Shown: positions 43,931-54,450, numbered from the stretch's first letter. The stretch: 64,000 nucleotides of DNA from Mesorhizobium sp. B2-3-12 (GCF_006442205.1 NZ_VFVR01000003.1:124001-188000); one strand, 5' to 3'. A program made the numbers and translations. The notes: a model not told the origin generated them from the sequence alone.

Positions 43931-44020
43931 GGAGAGGTGGCCGAGTGGTTGAAGGCGCACGCCTGGAAAGTGTGTTTACGGGAGACCGTAACGCGGGTTC
44001 GAATCCCGCTCTCTCCGCCA
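43931..44020 (+). tRNA. tRNA-Ser (anticodon GGA)
   Basis: 90 nt including an encoded CCA. The acceptor stem GGAGAGG pairs with TCTCTCC, the anticodon loop reads CTGGAAA with anticodon GGA, a long variable arm with a short stem follows (as in all tRNA-Ser), and the T arm contains GGTTCGAATCC. It decodes UCC/UCU. A weak hairpin (ATCCTGC...GCAGGAT) follows at 44020-44050. No integrated element is adjacent on the 3' side. Confidence 0.96.
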
Positions 44021-44315
44021 TCCTGCCTCGCTCTTCGAGCTTCGCAGGATTTGCGCGATCCTTTGGACGAAGCAGGATGTCCTCCAAAGCTTTAGCTCAG
44101 CAGGGCGAATTCGAAGCGTCTTCCTTTCAGTAAATCATTCCGGTTGACCGCTATACACGGGACAGCATCCTCCGCTCCGGAGTTCACTCGTGCGTTCCGC
44201 AAAGTGTCCGGCTTGCTCGGGAACCTCTCGCCGCTCCGCGCGTTTCCCGGCGTCTCATCAGCAGATCCCGCCAGGATATCTCTCCGAGCACTGCGACCAA
44301 TCAGGAGCCCATTTC

Positions 44316-44618
44316 ATGCATGACAAGCTGTTTCATTCGCCCGTCGCGTTGACCGTCGGCCTTGGCTTCAAGCGCGAAATCGCCTCGCTGGCCGAAATGC
44401 ACGATTTCCTGACGAACTGGACGACCTCCCGGCGTGGTCCGCTTTACCGCAATGCCGTCGAGGCCTGCGGCCTGGCGCTGGAAGGTTGCATCACCAGGGA
44501 CGAGGCACGCCATGCGCTCGTTGAATTCGCGCAAGCCACCGGCATTCTCTGGCCCGAGATCGAACCCGTCATCGTGGCGCGCGCCGTCGCGCGCGGCTAT
44601 GGCGGCTACGCCGCCTGA
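44316..44618 (+). CDS. DUF982 domain-containing protein
   Basis: 100 aa. The core VEIREIASLAEMHDFLTNW-like opening (here FKREIASLAEMHDFLTNW), RGPLYRNAVEACGLALEG and ARHALVEFAQATGIL match DUF982, a small family mostly confined to rhizobia and relatives, with unknown function. CAGGAGCCC lies ahead of ATG 44316; the longer frame from 44190 is not supported. It is a lone gene downstream of the tRNA. Confidence 0.8.
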   Translation: MHDKLFHSPVALTVGLGFKREIASLAEMHDFLTNWTTSRRGPLYRNAVEACGLALEGCITRDEARHALVEFAQATGILWPEIEPVIVARAVARGYGGYAA

Positions 44619-44730
44619 TCGTTCGTGCCAATGATCGTGGCGGCCAGTTCGTACGGCCACCACCGAAAGCCCGGCTTGACCCTCCAAGCCGGGTTTTCGA
44701 TTTCTTGCAGCGGGTTCGCGCGGACAGCGG

Positions 44731-44967
44731 TCAATCACACCAGCCGGACGAGATGACGAGCGATGCCTCGAAGATATGGCGCCCATTCTCGTCCCGCACC
44801 TTCACGGTTATGGCCGTCCGGTCGTTCTCGATCATCTCGTCGCGAATGATGTCGGGCAGGATCAGGATTGCCTCGCGCCGCAGACGCTCACGCGAGTCGA
44901 AGACCTGACCGTGGTCATCCACCGTCAGGCCATCACCATTGTAAAGGTCGAGAAAGTATCTGGGCAT
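44731..44967 (-). CDS. DUF6894 family protein
   Basis: 78 aa. MPRYFLDLYNGDGLTVDDHGQ at the start, then RERLRREAILILPDIIRDE and VKVRDENGRHIFEASLVI, is the DUF6894 pattern found widely in rhizobia. Function unknown. It is monocistronic, divergent from the Crp/Fnr gene over about 210 bp. Confidence 0.8.
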   Translation of the reverse strand: MPRYFLDLYNGDGLTVDDHGQVFDSRERLRREAILILPDIIRDEMIENDRTAITVKVRDENGRHIFEASLVISSGWCD

Positions 44968-45179
44968 GATGCGGCCGAATCCCGATTTGCAAAAGAGACT
45001 TGATCGACAATTCGCGGGCTAAGCCGTTGTTCCATCAGAGATGATCTTCGCTGGCGAATAAGAGCCTTCTAACAAATGTTAATGCCCGTCAGCGTCCGAG
45101 GACCTAGTGCTTCGGCAGCCGCCCTTGCTTCGACAGAACAGCTGGCGATCGGCTCTGAGCCCTTTCGCTGGAGATAGCG

Positions 45180-45899
45180 GTGCTGGAATCCCTGTATCTG
45201 AATCTTGCCCAGCACGACGCCCTTTCCGACGCCGAAAAGGCGCTGCTGGCGGAAGCCATGACGTTCGAGCGGCATTTCGCGGTCGGCCAGGATATCGTCG
45301 CCTCGGGCGCGCGGCCGACCCATTCGACCCTGATCCTCGACGGCCTGGCGGCGCGCTACAAAGTGCTGGAGAATGGCGGCCGGCAGTTCACCTCCCTGCA
45401 GGTGCCCGGCGATTTCGTCGATCTGCACGCGTTCCTGCTGAAGACCATGGATCACGGCATCGTTGCCATGTCGCCCTGCCATGTCATGTTCGCCGATCAC
45501 AGCCGGCTTCGCGCGATCACCGAGGAAGCGCCGCATCTGACGCGGCTGCTGTGGCTGGACACGCTGGTCGACGGCGCCATCCATCGCGAATGGATCGTGG
45601 CGATGGGCCGCCGCTCCAAGACATCGCACCTTGCCCATCTTCTCTGTGAGCTTTTCGTGCGGCTGCAAGTGGTGCAACGCACCAACGGCATGAGTTTCCA
45701 TCTGCCGCTCTCGCAAGCCGAACTGGCCGATGTGCTTGGTCTTTCCGTGGTGCACATGAACCGCGTCATCGGTGCCTTGCGCAAAATCGGCGTCGTCAAT
45801 TGGGCAAACCACACGGTGACCATCCTGGACTGGCACAGGCTCCAGGAAATCGCCGAGTTCGATCCGACCTATCTCAGCCTGACGCGGGAGCCGCGCTAG
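45180..45899 (+). CDS. Crp/Fnr family transcriptional regulator
   Basis: 239 aa with a cyclic-nucleotide-type sensor domain (about 20-140) and a winged HTH (LSQAELADVLGLSVVHMNRVIGALRKIGVV). The Fnr iron-sulfur cysteine pattern is not visible, so the effector is not indicated. The start is GTG 45180 with GGAG ahead. It lies just upstream of the kdp operon in the same orientation, 270 bp away, but kdp has its own KdpDE system, so a role there is uncertain. Confidence 0.9.
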   Translation: MLESLYLNLAQHDALSDAEKALLAEAMTFERHFAVGQDIVASGARPTHSTLILDGLAARYKVLENGGRQFTSLQVPGDFVDLHAFLLKTMDHGIVAMSPCHVMFADHSRLRAITEEAPHLTRLLWLDTLVDGAIHREWIVAMGRRSKTSHLAHLLCELFVRLQVVQRTNGMSFHLPLSQAELADVLGLSVVHMNRVIGALRKIGVVNWANHTVTILDWHRLQEIAEFDPTYLSLTREPR

Positions 45900-45990
45900 C
45901 GTAAGTTCAGCAAGGCCGCAAGGCGGTTGGGCGTCCAGACCGACAATGGCGTCGAGAGTCGTTCTTCGACGCTGAGTGGCGTCCGGAAAT

Positions 45991-46139
45991 CTTTATAGAA
46001 TTCCTATTTCTTTGCGCCTCGCCCCGTCTCGAAACTTTATGGCGATCGGGTCCATATCCACACAACCAAGTTTTTGACGTCACGTCGATGAACATGCGAC
46101 GGGCGTTTTCACGGTATTGCGCGCCTTTCCAGGAAAGGC
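45991..46139 (+). promoter_or_regulatory. kdp leader: T-rich candidate KdpE site and 17-bp palindrome
   Basis: An AT-rich stretch beginning CTTTATAGAATTCC (45991 on) resembles the TTTATA-containing T-rich KdpE boxes of enterobacteria. A palindrome GCCTTTCC-A-GGAAAGGC (46123-46139) lies 31 bp before the first small ORF. Both are sequence patterns only; KdpE binding in this genus is not established by them. Confidence 0.4.
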
Positions 46140-46170
46140 ACGAAGTACAAGGCACAAAGGAACGGGCAAG

Positions 46171-46251
46171 ATGGACATTATCGTTCTCGGCATAGGGGTT
46201 TTGTTTTTTGCTTTGTCCCTCGCCTACGTCAAAGTCTGCGACAAAATTTAA
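46171..46251 (+). CDS. 26-residue membrane peptide upstream of kdpF
   Basis: A short ORF starting at ATG 46171 and ending TAA at 46249-46251. It encodes one hydrophobic helix (IIVLGIGVLFFALSLAYV) followed by a short KVCDKI tail. AAGGA stands about ten bases upstream. It lies 17 bp before the kdpF start and is clearly a different peptide from KdpF. Its single-helix form and its position first in the kdp operon suggest a small subunit or regulator of the Kdp pump (inference). Confidence 0.65.
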   Translation: MDIIVLGIGVLFFALSLAYVKVCDKI

Positions 46252-46268
46252 GCGGAAGGGTCGAAACC

Positions 46269-46358
46269 ATGCTCGTCGACTACATGCTCGGTGGAGGCGT
46301 GACCTTGTTCCTGCTCGCTTACCTCACCTACGCCCTCATTCGCCCTGAACGTTTCTGA
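46269..46358 (+). CDS. kdpF: Potassium-transporting ATPase small subunit KdpF
   Basis: 29 aa, one transmembrane helix (VTLFLLAYLTYALIRPERF at the end). The Y-x-x-Y-A-L-x-R-P-E-[RK]-F ending is the KdpF signature. KdpF binds and stabilises the KdpABC complex. GGAAGGG precedes ATG 46269. It ends 21 bp before kdpA. Confidence 0.92.
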   Translation: MLVDYMLGGGVTLFLLAYLTYALIRPERF

Positions 46359-46379
46359 CCAGCGCACGGAAAGCCCGTC

Positions 46380-48083
46380 ATGACCATTAACGGATGGATT
46401 CAGATCCTCGTCTATTGCGGGATCATCGTTTTGCTGGTGAAGCCGCTCGGCGGCTACATGCACCGCGTCTTCAATGGCGATCACACGCTGCTTTCACCGA
46501 TCTTCGGTCCGCTCGAGCGGGAGCTCTACCGAATTTGCGGAACCAGCGACCGGGAAGAACAACACTGGGCCACCTATGCGGTGGCCATGCTGCTCTTCAA
46601 CCTGGCGGGCTTCCTGGTGCTCTACTTCCTGCAGCGCCTGCAGGGCAGCCTGCCCTACAATCCGGCAGGGATGAGCGCGATCGATCCGGCGCTCGCCTTC
46701 AACACCGCCGCCAGCTTCATCACCAACACCAACTGGCAGAATTACGGTGGTGAAAGCACGATGTCCTACCTCGTGCAGATGGCCGGGCTGACGGTCCAGA
46801 ATTTCGTTTCCGCGGCCACCGGCATCGCCATCGCGATCGCGCTGATCCGCGGCTTTGCTCGCGCTTCCGGAAAATCGATCGGCAATTTCTGGGTCGACCT
46901 GACCCGCTGCACGCTCTACGTGCTGCTGCCGCTCTGCATCGTGCTCACGCTGGTCTATGTCTGGCTCGGCATGCCGCAGACGCTTGGGCCCTACATCGAC
47001 GCCACAACGCTCGAGGGCGCCAAGCAGACCATCGCTCTCGGCCCGGTCGCCTCGCAGGTGGCCATCAAGATGCTGGGCACCAATGGCGGCGGTTTCTTCA
47101 ATGCCAATGCCACGCATCCCTTCGAGAATCCCGATGCCATCTCCAACCTGATCCAGATGGTGACGATCTTCGCGCTGGGTGCCGCGCTGACCAATGTCTT
47201 CGGCCGCATGGTCGGCAACCAGCGCCAGGGCTGGGCAATCCTAGCCTCGATGGGCGTGCTGTTCATCGTTGGCGTCGCCGTCTGCTACTGGGCGGAAGCC
47301 GCGGGCAATCCGCTGGTCCATGCGCTGGGCATCGACGGCGGCAACATGGAAGGCAAGGAGAGCCGTTTCGGCATCGCCCTCTCGGCGCTGTTCGCGGTCA
47401 TCACCACGGCCGCCTCCTGCGGCGCGGTCAACGCCATGCATGACTCATTCACCGCGCTCGGCGGCATGATCCCGCTCATCAACATGCAACTCGGCGAGGT
47501 CATCGTCGGCGGTGTCGGCGCCGGGTTCTACGGCATGCTGATGTTCATCCTGATCGCCGTCTTCGTCGCCGGCCTGATGGTCGGCCGCACGCCCGAATAT
47601 CTGGGCAAGAAGATCGAGGCCAAGGAGGTCAAGATGGCGATGCTGGCCATCCTGTGCCTGCCGCTGGCGATGCTGGTCTTCACGGCCATCGCGGTGGTGC
47701 TGCCGAGCGCGGTGGCATCGATCGCCAATGGCGGGCCGCACGGCTTCTCCGAAATCCTCTATGCCTACACTTCGGCGGCGGCCAACAACGGCTCGGCCTT
47801 CGGCGGCCTCACCGGCAACACGCCCTGGTACAACATCACCATCGGCATCGGCATGTTGATGGGCCGCTTCCTGGTCATCATCCCGGCGCTCGCCATTGCC
47901 GGCGCGCTGGCGGCGAAGAAGACCGTGCCCGCCTCGGCCGGCACCTTCCCGACCGACGGTCCGCTGTTCGTCGGGCTGCTGGTCGGCGTCATCGTCATCG
48001 TCGGTGGCCTGACCTTCTTCCCGGCGCTCGCCGTCGGACCTGTTGTCGAGCACCTGGCGATGATCCATGGACAGACATTCTGA
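46380..48083 (+). CDS. kdpA: Potassium-transporting ATPase subunit KdpA
   Basis: 567 aa, the K+-binding channel-like subunit of the Kdp P-type ATPase, about ten helices. The four selectivity-filter loops appear as [55 protein letters not shown] and [13 protein letters not shown]. Length agrees with E. coli KdpA (557). The start follows kdpF by 21 bp. Regulation by the KdpDE pair encoded downstream is expected in low potassium. Confidence 0.97.
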   Translation: MTINGWIQILVYCGIIVLLVKPLGGYMHRVFNGDHTLLSPIFGPLERELYRICGTSDREEQHWATYAVAMLLFNLAGFLVLYFLQRLQGSLPYNPAGMSAIDPALAFNTAASFITNTNWQNYGGESTMSYLVQMAGLTVQNFVSAATGIAIAIALIRGFARASGKSIGNFWVDLTRCTLYVLLPLCIVLTLVYVWLGMPQTLGPYIDATTLEGAKQTIALGPVASQVAIKMLGTNGGGFFNANATHPFENPDAISNLIQMVTIFALGAALTNVFGRMVGNQRQGWAILASMGVLFIVGVAVCYWAEAAGNPLVHALGIDGGNMEGKESRFGIALSALFAVITTAASCGAVNAMHDSFTALGGMIPLINMQLGEVIVGGVGAGFYGMLMFILIAVFVAGLMVGRTPEYLGKKIEAKEVKMAMLAILCLPLAMLVFTAIAVVLPSAVASIANGGPHGFSEILYAYTSAAANNGSAFGGLTGNTPWYNITIGIGMLMGRFLVIIPALAIAGALAAKKTVPASAGTFPTDGPLFVGLLVGVIVIVGGLTFFPALAVGPVVEHLAMIHGQTF

Positions 48084-48090
48084 GGCCGAC

Positions 48091-48306
48091 ATGTCCTGGT
48101 TCAGCAACAAGCGCCGCAATGCCGGGCATCGGCCCGATCCGGAGAAGGAGGGGCTGCCGCCTCCTTTCCCGACCATGTCGACATTTCTCGGACTTGCCGG
48201 CGCCATGATCGCGCTTTGGCTGCTGGCCTACGGGCTTCCCCATCTGTTTTCGGCATCCGGTCACCCGGTGCCGCACACCAACACTGAAGCCGGAGCTTCA
48301 AAATGA
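48091..48306 (+). CDS. 71-residue membrane protein between kdpA and kdpB
   Basis: Start ATG 48091, with GAGG six bases before it and eight bases after the kdpA stop; a longer frame from 48067 overlaps kdpA. The protein has a charged N-terminus ([20 protein letters not shown]), one helix ([19 protein letters not shown]) and a polar tail. Its TGA overlaps the kdpB ATG (ATGA). It is not KdpC or KdpF, and E. coli has no equivalent. Its place between the two main pump genes with coupled translation suggests a function with the pump (inference). Confidence 0.7.
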   Translation: MSWFSNKRRNAGHRPDPEKEGLPPPFPTMSTFLGLAGAMIALWLLAYGLPHLFSASGHPVPHTNTEAGASK

Positions 48307-50396
48307 GCCAGTTAAAATCAGCCAGCATCATGGATGCCCGCATCCTGTGGCCCGCCATTGGCGGCGCCTTCCGCAAACTCGATCCGCGCACGCTGGCCCG
48401 CAATCCGGTGATGTTCGTCGTCGCCGTCGTGTCGGCGCTGACATCGGTGCTGTTCGTCAAGGACCTCGTCACCGGGGGCGGCGACCTGCGCTTCACGCTG
48501 CAGATCATCATCTGGCTGTGGTTCACGGTGCTGTTTGCCAATTTCGCCGAGGCCGTCGCCGAAGGGCGCGGCAAGGCGCAGGCGGATTCGCTTCGCAAGG
48601 CGCGCACCGAGACCCAGGCCAAGCTCCTGGCCGGCGAGGATCGCACCAAATTCAAGCTGGTGCCTGGTACCAGCCTGAAGGTCGGTGACACCGTGCTGGT
48701 CGAGGCCGGCGACATCATCCCGTCCGACGGCGAGGTGGTGGAAGGCGTCGCCTCAGTCAACGAGGCGGCGATAACGGGCGAGTCCGCGCCGGTCATCCGC
48801 GAATCCGGCGGCGACCGCTCGGCGGTCACCGGCGGCACGCAGGTGCTGTCCGACTGGATCCGCGTGCGTATCACGGCGGCGTCCGGACACACGTTCCTCG
48901 ACCGCATGATCTCGCTGGTCGAAGGCGCCGAGCGCCAGAAGACACCCAACGAGATCGCGCTCAACATCCTGCTCGTCGGCATGACGCTGATCTTCGTACT
49001 GGCCACCGCGACGATCCCGAGCTTTGCCTCCTATTCGGGCGGCTATATCTCGGTGACCGTGCTCGTCGCCCTGTTCGTGACGCTTATCCCGACCACGATC
49101 GGCGCGCTGCTGTCGGCCATCGGCATCGCCGGCATGGACCGCCTGGTGCGCTTCAACGTGCTGGCCATGTCGGGCCGCGCCGTCGAAGCCGCCGGCGATG
49201 TAGACACACTCCTCCTCGACAAGACCGGCACGATCACGCTCGGCAACCGCCAGGCGACGGAATTCCGCCCGGTCAAGGGCGTCACCGAGCAGGAACTGGC
49301 CGACGCGGCACAGCTTGCATCGCTCGCCGACGAGACGCCGGAAGGCCGCTCGATCGTGGTGCTGGCCAAGGAGAAATACGCCATCCGTGCCCGCGACATG
49401 GCGACATTGCACGCCACTTTCGTGCCTTTCACCGCACAGACCCGCATGAGCGGCGTCGACATAGACGGCTCCTCGGTGCGCAAAGGCGCGGTCGATTCGA
49501 TCCTGACCTATGTCAGCCAGCCGACATCGGCCACGCACGGCACACGGCCGGGCAGCGATACCGTGCGCGAACTGCAGGCGATCGCCGACGAGGTCGCCAA
49601 GTCGGGCGGTACGCCGCTGGCGGTCGAGCGGGACGGGCGGCTGCTCGGCGTCGTCCACCTGAAGGACATCGTCAAAGGCGGTATCCGCGAGCGCTTCGCC
49701 GAATTGCGCAGCATGGGCATCCGCACGGTGATGATCACCGGCGACAATCCGATGACGGCGGCAGCCATCGCGGCGGAAGCCGGCGTCGACGACTTCCTCG
49801 CCCAGGCGACGCCCGAGGACAAGCTGAAGCTGATCCGCGACGAGCAGGCCAAGGGCAAGCTGGTCGCCATGTGCGGCGACGGCACCAATGATGCGCCGGC
49901 GCTCGCGCAGGCCGATGTCGGCGTGGCCATGAACACCGGCACGGTCGCCGCCCGCGAGGCCGGCAACATGGTCGACCTCGACAGCGATCCGACCAAGCTG
50001 ATCGAGATCGTCGAAATCGGCAAGGCGCTGTTGATGACGCGCGGCTCGCTGACCACCTTCTCCATCGCCAATGACGTCGCCAAGTATTTTGCCATCATCC
50101 CGGCTATGTTCGCCGTCTTCTACGTCGCGCCTGGCCAGACCACCGGTCCGTTGCAGGCGCTCAACATCATGCATCTGGCGACACCGCAGAGCGCCATCCT
50201 GTCGGCCATCATCTTCAACGCGCTGATCATCATCGCGCTGATCCCGCTATCGCTGCGCGGCGTGAAGTATCGGGCGATCGGCGCCGGCGCGCTGCTCAGC
50301 CGCAACCTTCTCGTCTACGGCCTCGGCGGCATCATCGTGCCGTTCGTCGGCATCAAGATAATCGACATGGCCGTCACGGCCCTCGGCCTTGCATAA
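48303..50396 (+). CDS. kdpB: Potassium-transporting P-type ATPase subunit KdpB
   Basis: 697 aa, ATP-hydrolysing subunit. DKTGTITLG (D306 phosphorylated), TGES ([12 protein letters not shown]), [14 protein letters not shown] and [19 protein letters not shown] are all present. It is a typical type IA P-ATPase. The start overlaps the preceding small gene by four bases (ATGA). kdpC follows after 11 bp. Confidence 0.98.
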   Translation: MSQLKSASIMDARILWPAIGGAFRKLDPRTLARNPVMFVVAVVSALTSVLFVKDLVTGGGDLRFTLQIIIWLWFTVLFANFAEAVAEGRGKAQADSLRKARTETQAKLLAGEDRTKFKLVPGTSLKVGDTVLVEAGDIIPSDGEVVEGVASVNEAAITGESAPVIRESGGDRSAVTGGTQVLSDWIRVRITAASGHTFLDRMISLVEGAERQKTPNEIALNILLVGMTLIFVLATATIPSFASYSGGYISVTVLVALFVTLIPTTIGALLSAIGIAGMDRLVRFNVLAMSGRAVEAAGDVDTLLLDKTGTITLGNRQATEFRPVKGVTEQELADAAQLASLADETPEGRSIVVLAKEKYAIRARDMATLHATFVPFTAQTRMSGVDIDGSSVRKGAVDSILTYVSQPTSATHGTRPGSDTVRELQAIADEVAKSGGTPLAVERDGRLLGVVHLKDIVKGGIRERFAELRSMGIRTVMITGDNPMTAAAIAAEAGVDDFLAQATPEDKLKLIRDEQAKGKLVAMCGDGTNDAPALAQADVGVAMNTGTVAAREAGNMVDLDSDPTKLIEIVEIGKALLMTRGSLTTFSIANDVAKYFAIIPAMFAVFYVAPGQTTGPLQALNIMHLATPQSAILSAIIFNALIIIALIPLSLRGVKYRAIGAGALLSRNLLVYGLGGIIVPFVGIKIIDMAVTALGLA

Positions 50397-50407
50397 GGAT
50401 CATTCCG

Positions 50408-50971
50408 ATGCTCAAGCAAATCAGACCCGCGATCATCATGATCGTCTTCTTCACCGTGCTGACCGGGCTCGTCTATCCCATCGGCATGACCGGCATCGCG
50501 CAGGCGCTGTTCCCGCGCCAGGCCAATGGCAGCCTGATCGAGAAGGACGGCAAGGTGATCGGCTCCGAACTGATCGGCCAAGCCTTCGCCAGCGACAAGT
50601 ATTTCCACGGCCGGCCTTCGTCCGCCGGCAACGGCTATGACGCCGGCGCCTCGGGCGGCTCCAATCTCGGCCCGAGCAACCCGAAGCTCATCGAGCGCAT
50701 CAAGGGCGATGCCGAAAAGCTGAAGGCCGAGAATCCGAACGCGGCGGTGCCGATGGGCCTGGTGACCACGTCCGGCAGCGGTCTTGATCCGCAGATCAGT
50801 CCGGATGCCGCTTATTTCCAGGTTCCGCGCGTGGCCAAGGCCAGGGGCGTCGACGAAGCCAAGGTCAAGGCGCTGGTCGACAGCCAGGTCGAGGATCGGG
50901 AATTGGGCGTGCTCGGCGAGCCGGTGGTCAATGTGCTGGCGCTAAACCTGGCGCTGGATGCCGCGCAATAG
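50408..50971 (+). CDS. kdpC: Potassium-transporting ATPase subunit KdpC
   Basis: 187 aa. One N-terminal helix ([20 protein letters not shown]), then a periplasmic domain with [35 protein letters not shown] and [22 protein letters not shown]. It stabilises and helps the KdpB ATPase. Length matches E. coli KdpC (190). It is followed by kdpD after 57 bp. Confidence 0.97.
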   Translation: MLKQIRPAIIMIVFFTVLTGLVYPIGMTGIAQALFPRQANGSLIEKDGKVIGSELIGQAFASDKYFHGRPSSAGNGYDAGASGGSNLGPSNPKLIERIKGDAEKLKAENPNAAVPMGLVTTSGSGLDPQISPDAAYFQVPRVAKARGVDEAKVKALVDSQVEDRELGVLGEPVVNVLALNLALDAAQ

Positions 50972-51028
50972 TTGATGGCCGGCGCCGGGGATCGACACGG
51001 TCCCCGGCGCCATTCATGATCGGACCCG

Positions 51029-53764
51029 ATGCCGGACGACAGAAGCAACGTCGAAAACAGACCATCCCCCGACGCGCTGCTCGAGCATGCCGAGCGGGAA
51101 GGGCGCGGGCGTCTGCGCATATTCCTGGGCGCGGCACCGGGTGTCGGCAAGACTTACGAGATGCTGATGTCGGGCCGTGCCAGGCTGGCCGACGGCATCG
51201 ACGTTGTGATCGGCGTGGTCGAGACGCATGGCCGCAAGGAAACCCTAGCCCTTGTCGAGGGCTATGAGGTCATTGCCCGGCGCAAGGTCGACTACAAGGG
51301 GCGTGTCCTCGCCGAGATGGACATCGACGCCATCCTTGCCCGGCGTCCGGCGCTGGTCCTGGTCGACGAGCTCGCCCACACCAACGCGCCCGGCAGCCGC
51401 CACCCCAAGCGCTACCTCGATGTTCAGGAGATCCTGGCGCGAGGCATCGACGTCTATACGACGCTCAACGTCCAGCATGTCGAAAGCCTGAACGACATCG
51501 TCGCGCAGATCACCCAGGTCCGGGTGCGCGAGACTGTTCCCGATTCCGTCATCGACCGGGCCGACGATGTCGAAATCATCGATCTGACGCCCGACGACCT
51601 GATCAAGCGGCTGGAGGAGGGGAAGGTCTATTTCCCCAACACGGCGCAGCGTGCCGTCGAGAACTATTTTTCGCCGGGCAATCTGACGGCGTTGCGGGAA
51701 CTGGCGCTGCGGCGCACCGCCCAGCGCGTCGACGAGCAGTTGCTCAACCACATGCAGTCCCACGCCATCCAAGGGCCGTGGGCGGCGGGCGAAAGGGTGC
51801 TCGTCTGCGTCGACGCGCGTCCGGGCGGGGCAGCCCGCATTCGCTACGCACGCAGGTTGGCCGACCGGCTTCGTGCGCCATGGACGGCGCTTCATGTCGA
51901 TACGCCGCGCGCGGCCGGCATGTCCGAGGACGACAAGGACCGGCTCGCCACAGTCCTGCGCCTCGCCGAGCAGCTCGGCGCCGAGGTGACGACCATTCCG
52001 GGCCAGAGCGTCGCGCAGGACATTGTGCGCCATGCGACAGCCAACAACTTCACCCACATCGTGGTCGGCAGGCCGACCCGGTCGCGCTGGCGCGAACTGA
52101 TCGAAGGGTCGCTCACCTACGATCTGATCCGCAATGCCGGCGACATCAGCGTCCATGTTATTTCGGGGACCGAGCGCAACCCCGATGCGCCCTCGAGAGC
52201 TGTCAAAGCGGCGACCGAGCGCAAGCCTTTTCAGATCTGGCCCTATCTGTTCGCCACCGGCTATGTCGCGGGCTCATTGGCGGTCAGTACGGTTCTCGAC
52301 CAGTTTCTCGACGTTCGTAACCTGGCGATCGTCTTCCTGCTCTCCGTGTTGACATCGGCGGTGGCCGGCGGTCTCTGGCCGGCGCTTTATGCCTGTTTCC
52401 TCAGTGTCCTTGCCTTCAACTATTTTTTCCTCGAACCGCGCTATACGCTGACCATCCGCGATCCCGAGAGCATCGTCGCGATCGCCGTCTTCGTCGCCGT
52501 CGCGGTCATCGCCAGCAACCTGACGGCGCGCGTGCAGCGTCAGGCGGCGGCCGCCCGCTCGCGGGCGCGGGCAACGGAGGACATCTATCTCTTTTCCAAG
52601 AAGCTCGCCGGCGCCGGCACGCTCGATGATGTGCTCTGGGCCACTGCTTTCCAGATCGCCTCGATGCTGAAGCTGCGCGTGGTGCTGCTGCTGCCCGAAG
52701 ACGGCACGATCACGGTCAAGGCAGGGTATCCGCCCGACGACACGCTGGCCGAGGCCGACATCGCCGCCGCGCGCTGGGCCTGGGAGCACAACCGTGCCGC
52801 CGGACGCGGCGCCGACACGCTTCCCGGCGCCAAGCGCCTCTATCTCCCCTTGCGGACAGGGCGAACCGCGATCGGCGTCGTCGGTCTCGACAACGACAAG
52901 CAGGGTCCGCTGTTGACGCCCGAGCAACAGCGGCTGCTCGACGCGCTGGCCGACCAGGCCGCGGTGGCGATCGAACGCATCCAGCTCGTCGCCGATGTCG
53001 ACCGCGCCAAGCTAGCCGCCGAAGCCGACCGGCTGCGCTCGGCGCTGCTGACCTCGATTTCGCATGACCTGAAAACGCCGCTCGCGGCCATCATGGGGGC
53101 AGCGGGCACGCTCAAGGAATTCGCACCCGACCTGCCCGAGCAGGACCGGGCGGAGCTTCTGTCGACGGTGATCGACGAATCGGAGCGGTTGAACCGCTTC
53201 ATCGCCAACCTGCTCGACATGACCAAAATCGAGTCCGGGGCGATGGAGCCGAATTACGCCCTCCATTATGTCGGCGATGTCGTCGGTACGGCGCTCGACC
53301 GTGCCCGCAAGATCACCAGCGAGCACAAGATCGAGGTCGATATTCCGACCGACCTGCCGATGCTGCGGCTCGATCCCGTGCTGTTCGAACAGGTCCTGTT
53401 CAACCTTCTCGACAATGCCTCGAAATATTCGCCGCCCGGCTCGACCATCCGCGTCCAGGCCTGGGGCGACAATGGCTCCGTCATCGTTCAGGTCATGGAC
53501 GAGGGGCCGGGGATTCCGGCGCACGACCTGGAGCGCGTGTTCGACACCTTCTACCGGGTGCGCAAGGGCGACCAGGTGCGCGCCGGCACCGGGCTGGGCT
53601 TGTCGATCTGCCGTGGCTTCGTCGAGGCGATGGGCGGCACGATCGCGGCCGCCAACCGGACCGATCGCCCCGGTGCGGCCTTCACCATCAGGATGCCGGT
53701 GCCGGCGCAATCGCGTGCGATCGGCACCCGTGGCGACGAGCCCGGTACGGACCAGCCCCGATGA
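51029..53764 (+). CDS. kdpD: Sensor histidine kinase KdpD
   Basis: 911 aa. N-terminal KdpD domain with a Walker A (GAAPGVGKT, residues 34-42), a universal-stress-like domain (about 250-370), four closely spaced helices (about 410-505), a GAF-like region, then HisKA with the phospho-accepting SISHDLKTPLAAIMG and ATPase with NLLDNASKYSPPGS and GTGLGLSIC. It senses K+ limitation and turgor and phosphorylates KdpE. The stop overlaps the kdpE start by four bases. Confidence 0.97.
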   Translation: MPDDRSNVENRPSPDALLEHAEREGRGRLRIFLGAAPGVGKTYEMLMSGRARLADGIDVVIGVVETHGRKETLALVEGYEVIARRKVDYKGRVLAEMDIDAILARRPALVLVDELAHTNAPGSRHPKRYLDVQEILARGIDVYTTLNVQHVESLNDIVAQITQVRVRETVPDSVIDRADDVEIIDLTPDDLIKRLEEGKVYFPNTAQRAVENYFSPGNLTALRELALRRTAQRVDEQLLNHMQSHAIQGPWAAGERVLVCVDARPGGAARIRYARRLADRLRAPWTALHVDTPRAAGMSEDDKDRLATVLRLAEQLGAEVTTIPGQSVAQDIVRHATANNFTHIVVGRPTRSRWRELIEGSLTYDLIRNAGDISVHVISGTERNPDAPSRAVKAATERKPFQIWPYLFATGYVAGSLAVSTVLDQFLDVRNLAIVFLLSVLTSAVAGGLWPALYACFLSVLAFNYFFLEPRYTLTIRDPESIVAIAVFVAVAVIASNLTARVQRQAAAARSRARATEDIYLFSKKLAGAGTLDDVLWATAFQIASMLKLRVVLLLPEDGTITVKAGYPPDDTLAEADIAAARWAWEHNRAAGRGADTLPGAKRLYLPLRTGRTAIGVVGLDNDKQGPLLTPEQQRLLDALADQAAVAIERIQLVADVDRAKLAAEADRLRSALLTSISHDLKTPLAAIMGAAGTLKEFAPDLPEQDRAELLSTVIDESERLNRFIANLLDMTKIESGAMEPNYALHYVGDVVGTALDRARKITSEHKIEVDIPTDLPMLRLDPVLFEQVLFNLLDNASKYSPPGSTIRVQAWGDNGSVIVQVMDEGPGIPAHDLERVFDTFYRVRKGDQVRAGTGLGLSICRGFVEAMGGTIAAANRTDRPGAAFTIRMPVPAQSRAIGTRGDEPGTDQPR

Positions 53765-54450
53765 CCAATTCGAATGTCAGCATACTGGTTGTCGATGACG
53801 AGCCGCCGATCCGCAAGCTGCTGCGGGTCGGTCTGGCCAGCCAGGGCTATGCGATCAGCGAGGCGCCGAATGCCAAGGTGGCGATCGAGTTGATGGAACA
53901 GGAAAAGCCCGACCTCGTGCTGCTCGATCTCGGCCTGCCCGGCATGGGCGGCCATGAGCTGCTGCGCAAATGGCGTGACGAGGGCCTCGACGTGCCGGTG
54001 GTTATTCTCTCCAGCCGCACCGACGAAGCCGGCATCGTCAGTGCGCTGGAACTCGGCGCCGACGATTATGTCACCAAGCCCTTCGGCATGAACGAATTGG
54101 TGGCGCGCATTCGCGTGGCGCTGCGGCACAAATTCCAGCAGCAAGGCGAGAGGCCGGTTTTCCAGAGCGGCGACCTCAGCGTCGATCTGGTCAAGCGCAT
54201 CGTCAAGGTCGAGGGCAGGGAGGTGAAGCTCTCGCCGAAGGAGTACGACATACTGCGCATCCTGGTTCAGCACGCCGGCAAGGTGCTCACCCACCACTTC
54301 ATCCTGAAGCAGATCTGGGACGATTCGACCGACGTGCAGTATCTCAGGGTCTATGTGCGCCAGCTCAGGCAGAAGATCGAAAAAACCCCCGACCAGCCGC
54401 GCTACATCACCACCGAAACCGGCGTCGGCTACCGCCTGCGCGTCGAGTGA
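53761..54450 (+). CDS. kdpE: Response regulator KdpE
   Basis: 229 aa, OmpR/PhoB family. The receiver domain has VVDDEPPIRKLL and the phosphorylated aspartate D56 in LVLLDLGLPG; the C-terminal winged helix contains LSPKEYDILRILVQHAGKVL and LRVYVRQLRQKIE. It activates kdp transcription. The overlap with kdpD (ATGA) gives a stoichiometric pair. The MFS gene lies convergently 24 bp after the stop. Confidence 0.97.
   Translation: MTNSNVSILVVDDEPPIRKLLRVGLASQGYAISEAPNAKVAIELMEQEKPDLVLLDLGLPGMGGHELLRKWRDEGLDVPVVILSSRTDEAGIVSALELGADDYVTKPFGMNELVARIRVALRHKFQQQGERPVFQSGDLSVDLVKRIVKVEGREVKLSPKEYDILRILVQHAGKVLTHHFILKQIWDDSTDVQYLRVYVRQLRQKIEKTPDQPRYITTETGVGYRLRVE

Noticed and set aside
43620..44087. 155-codon minus-strand frame across tRNA-Ser
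   Set aside because: It contains the ERAGFEPALRSP-type peptide that arises from antisense reading of tRNA genes; a well-known annotation artefact.
43931..44620. Integrated element at the tRNA-Ser 3' end
   Set aside because: No integrase, no repeat of the tRNA 3' end in the window, and the following genes are ordinary rhizobial small families.
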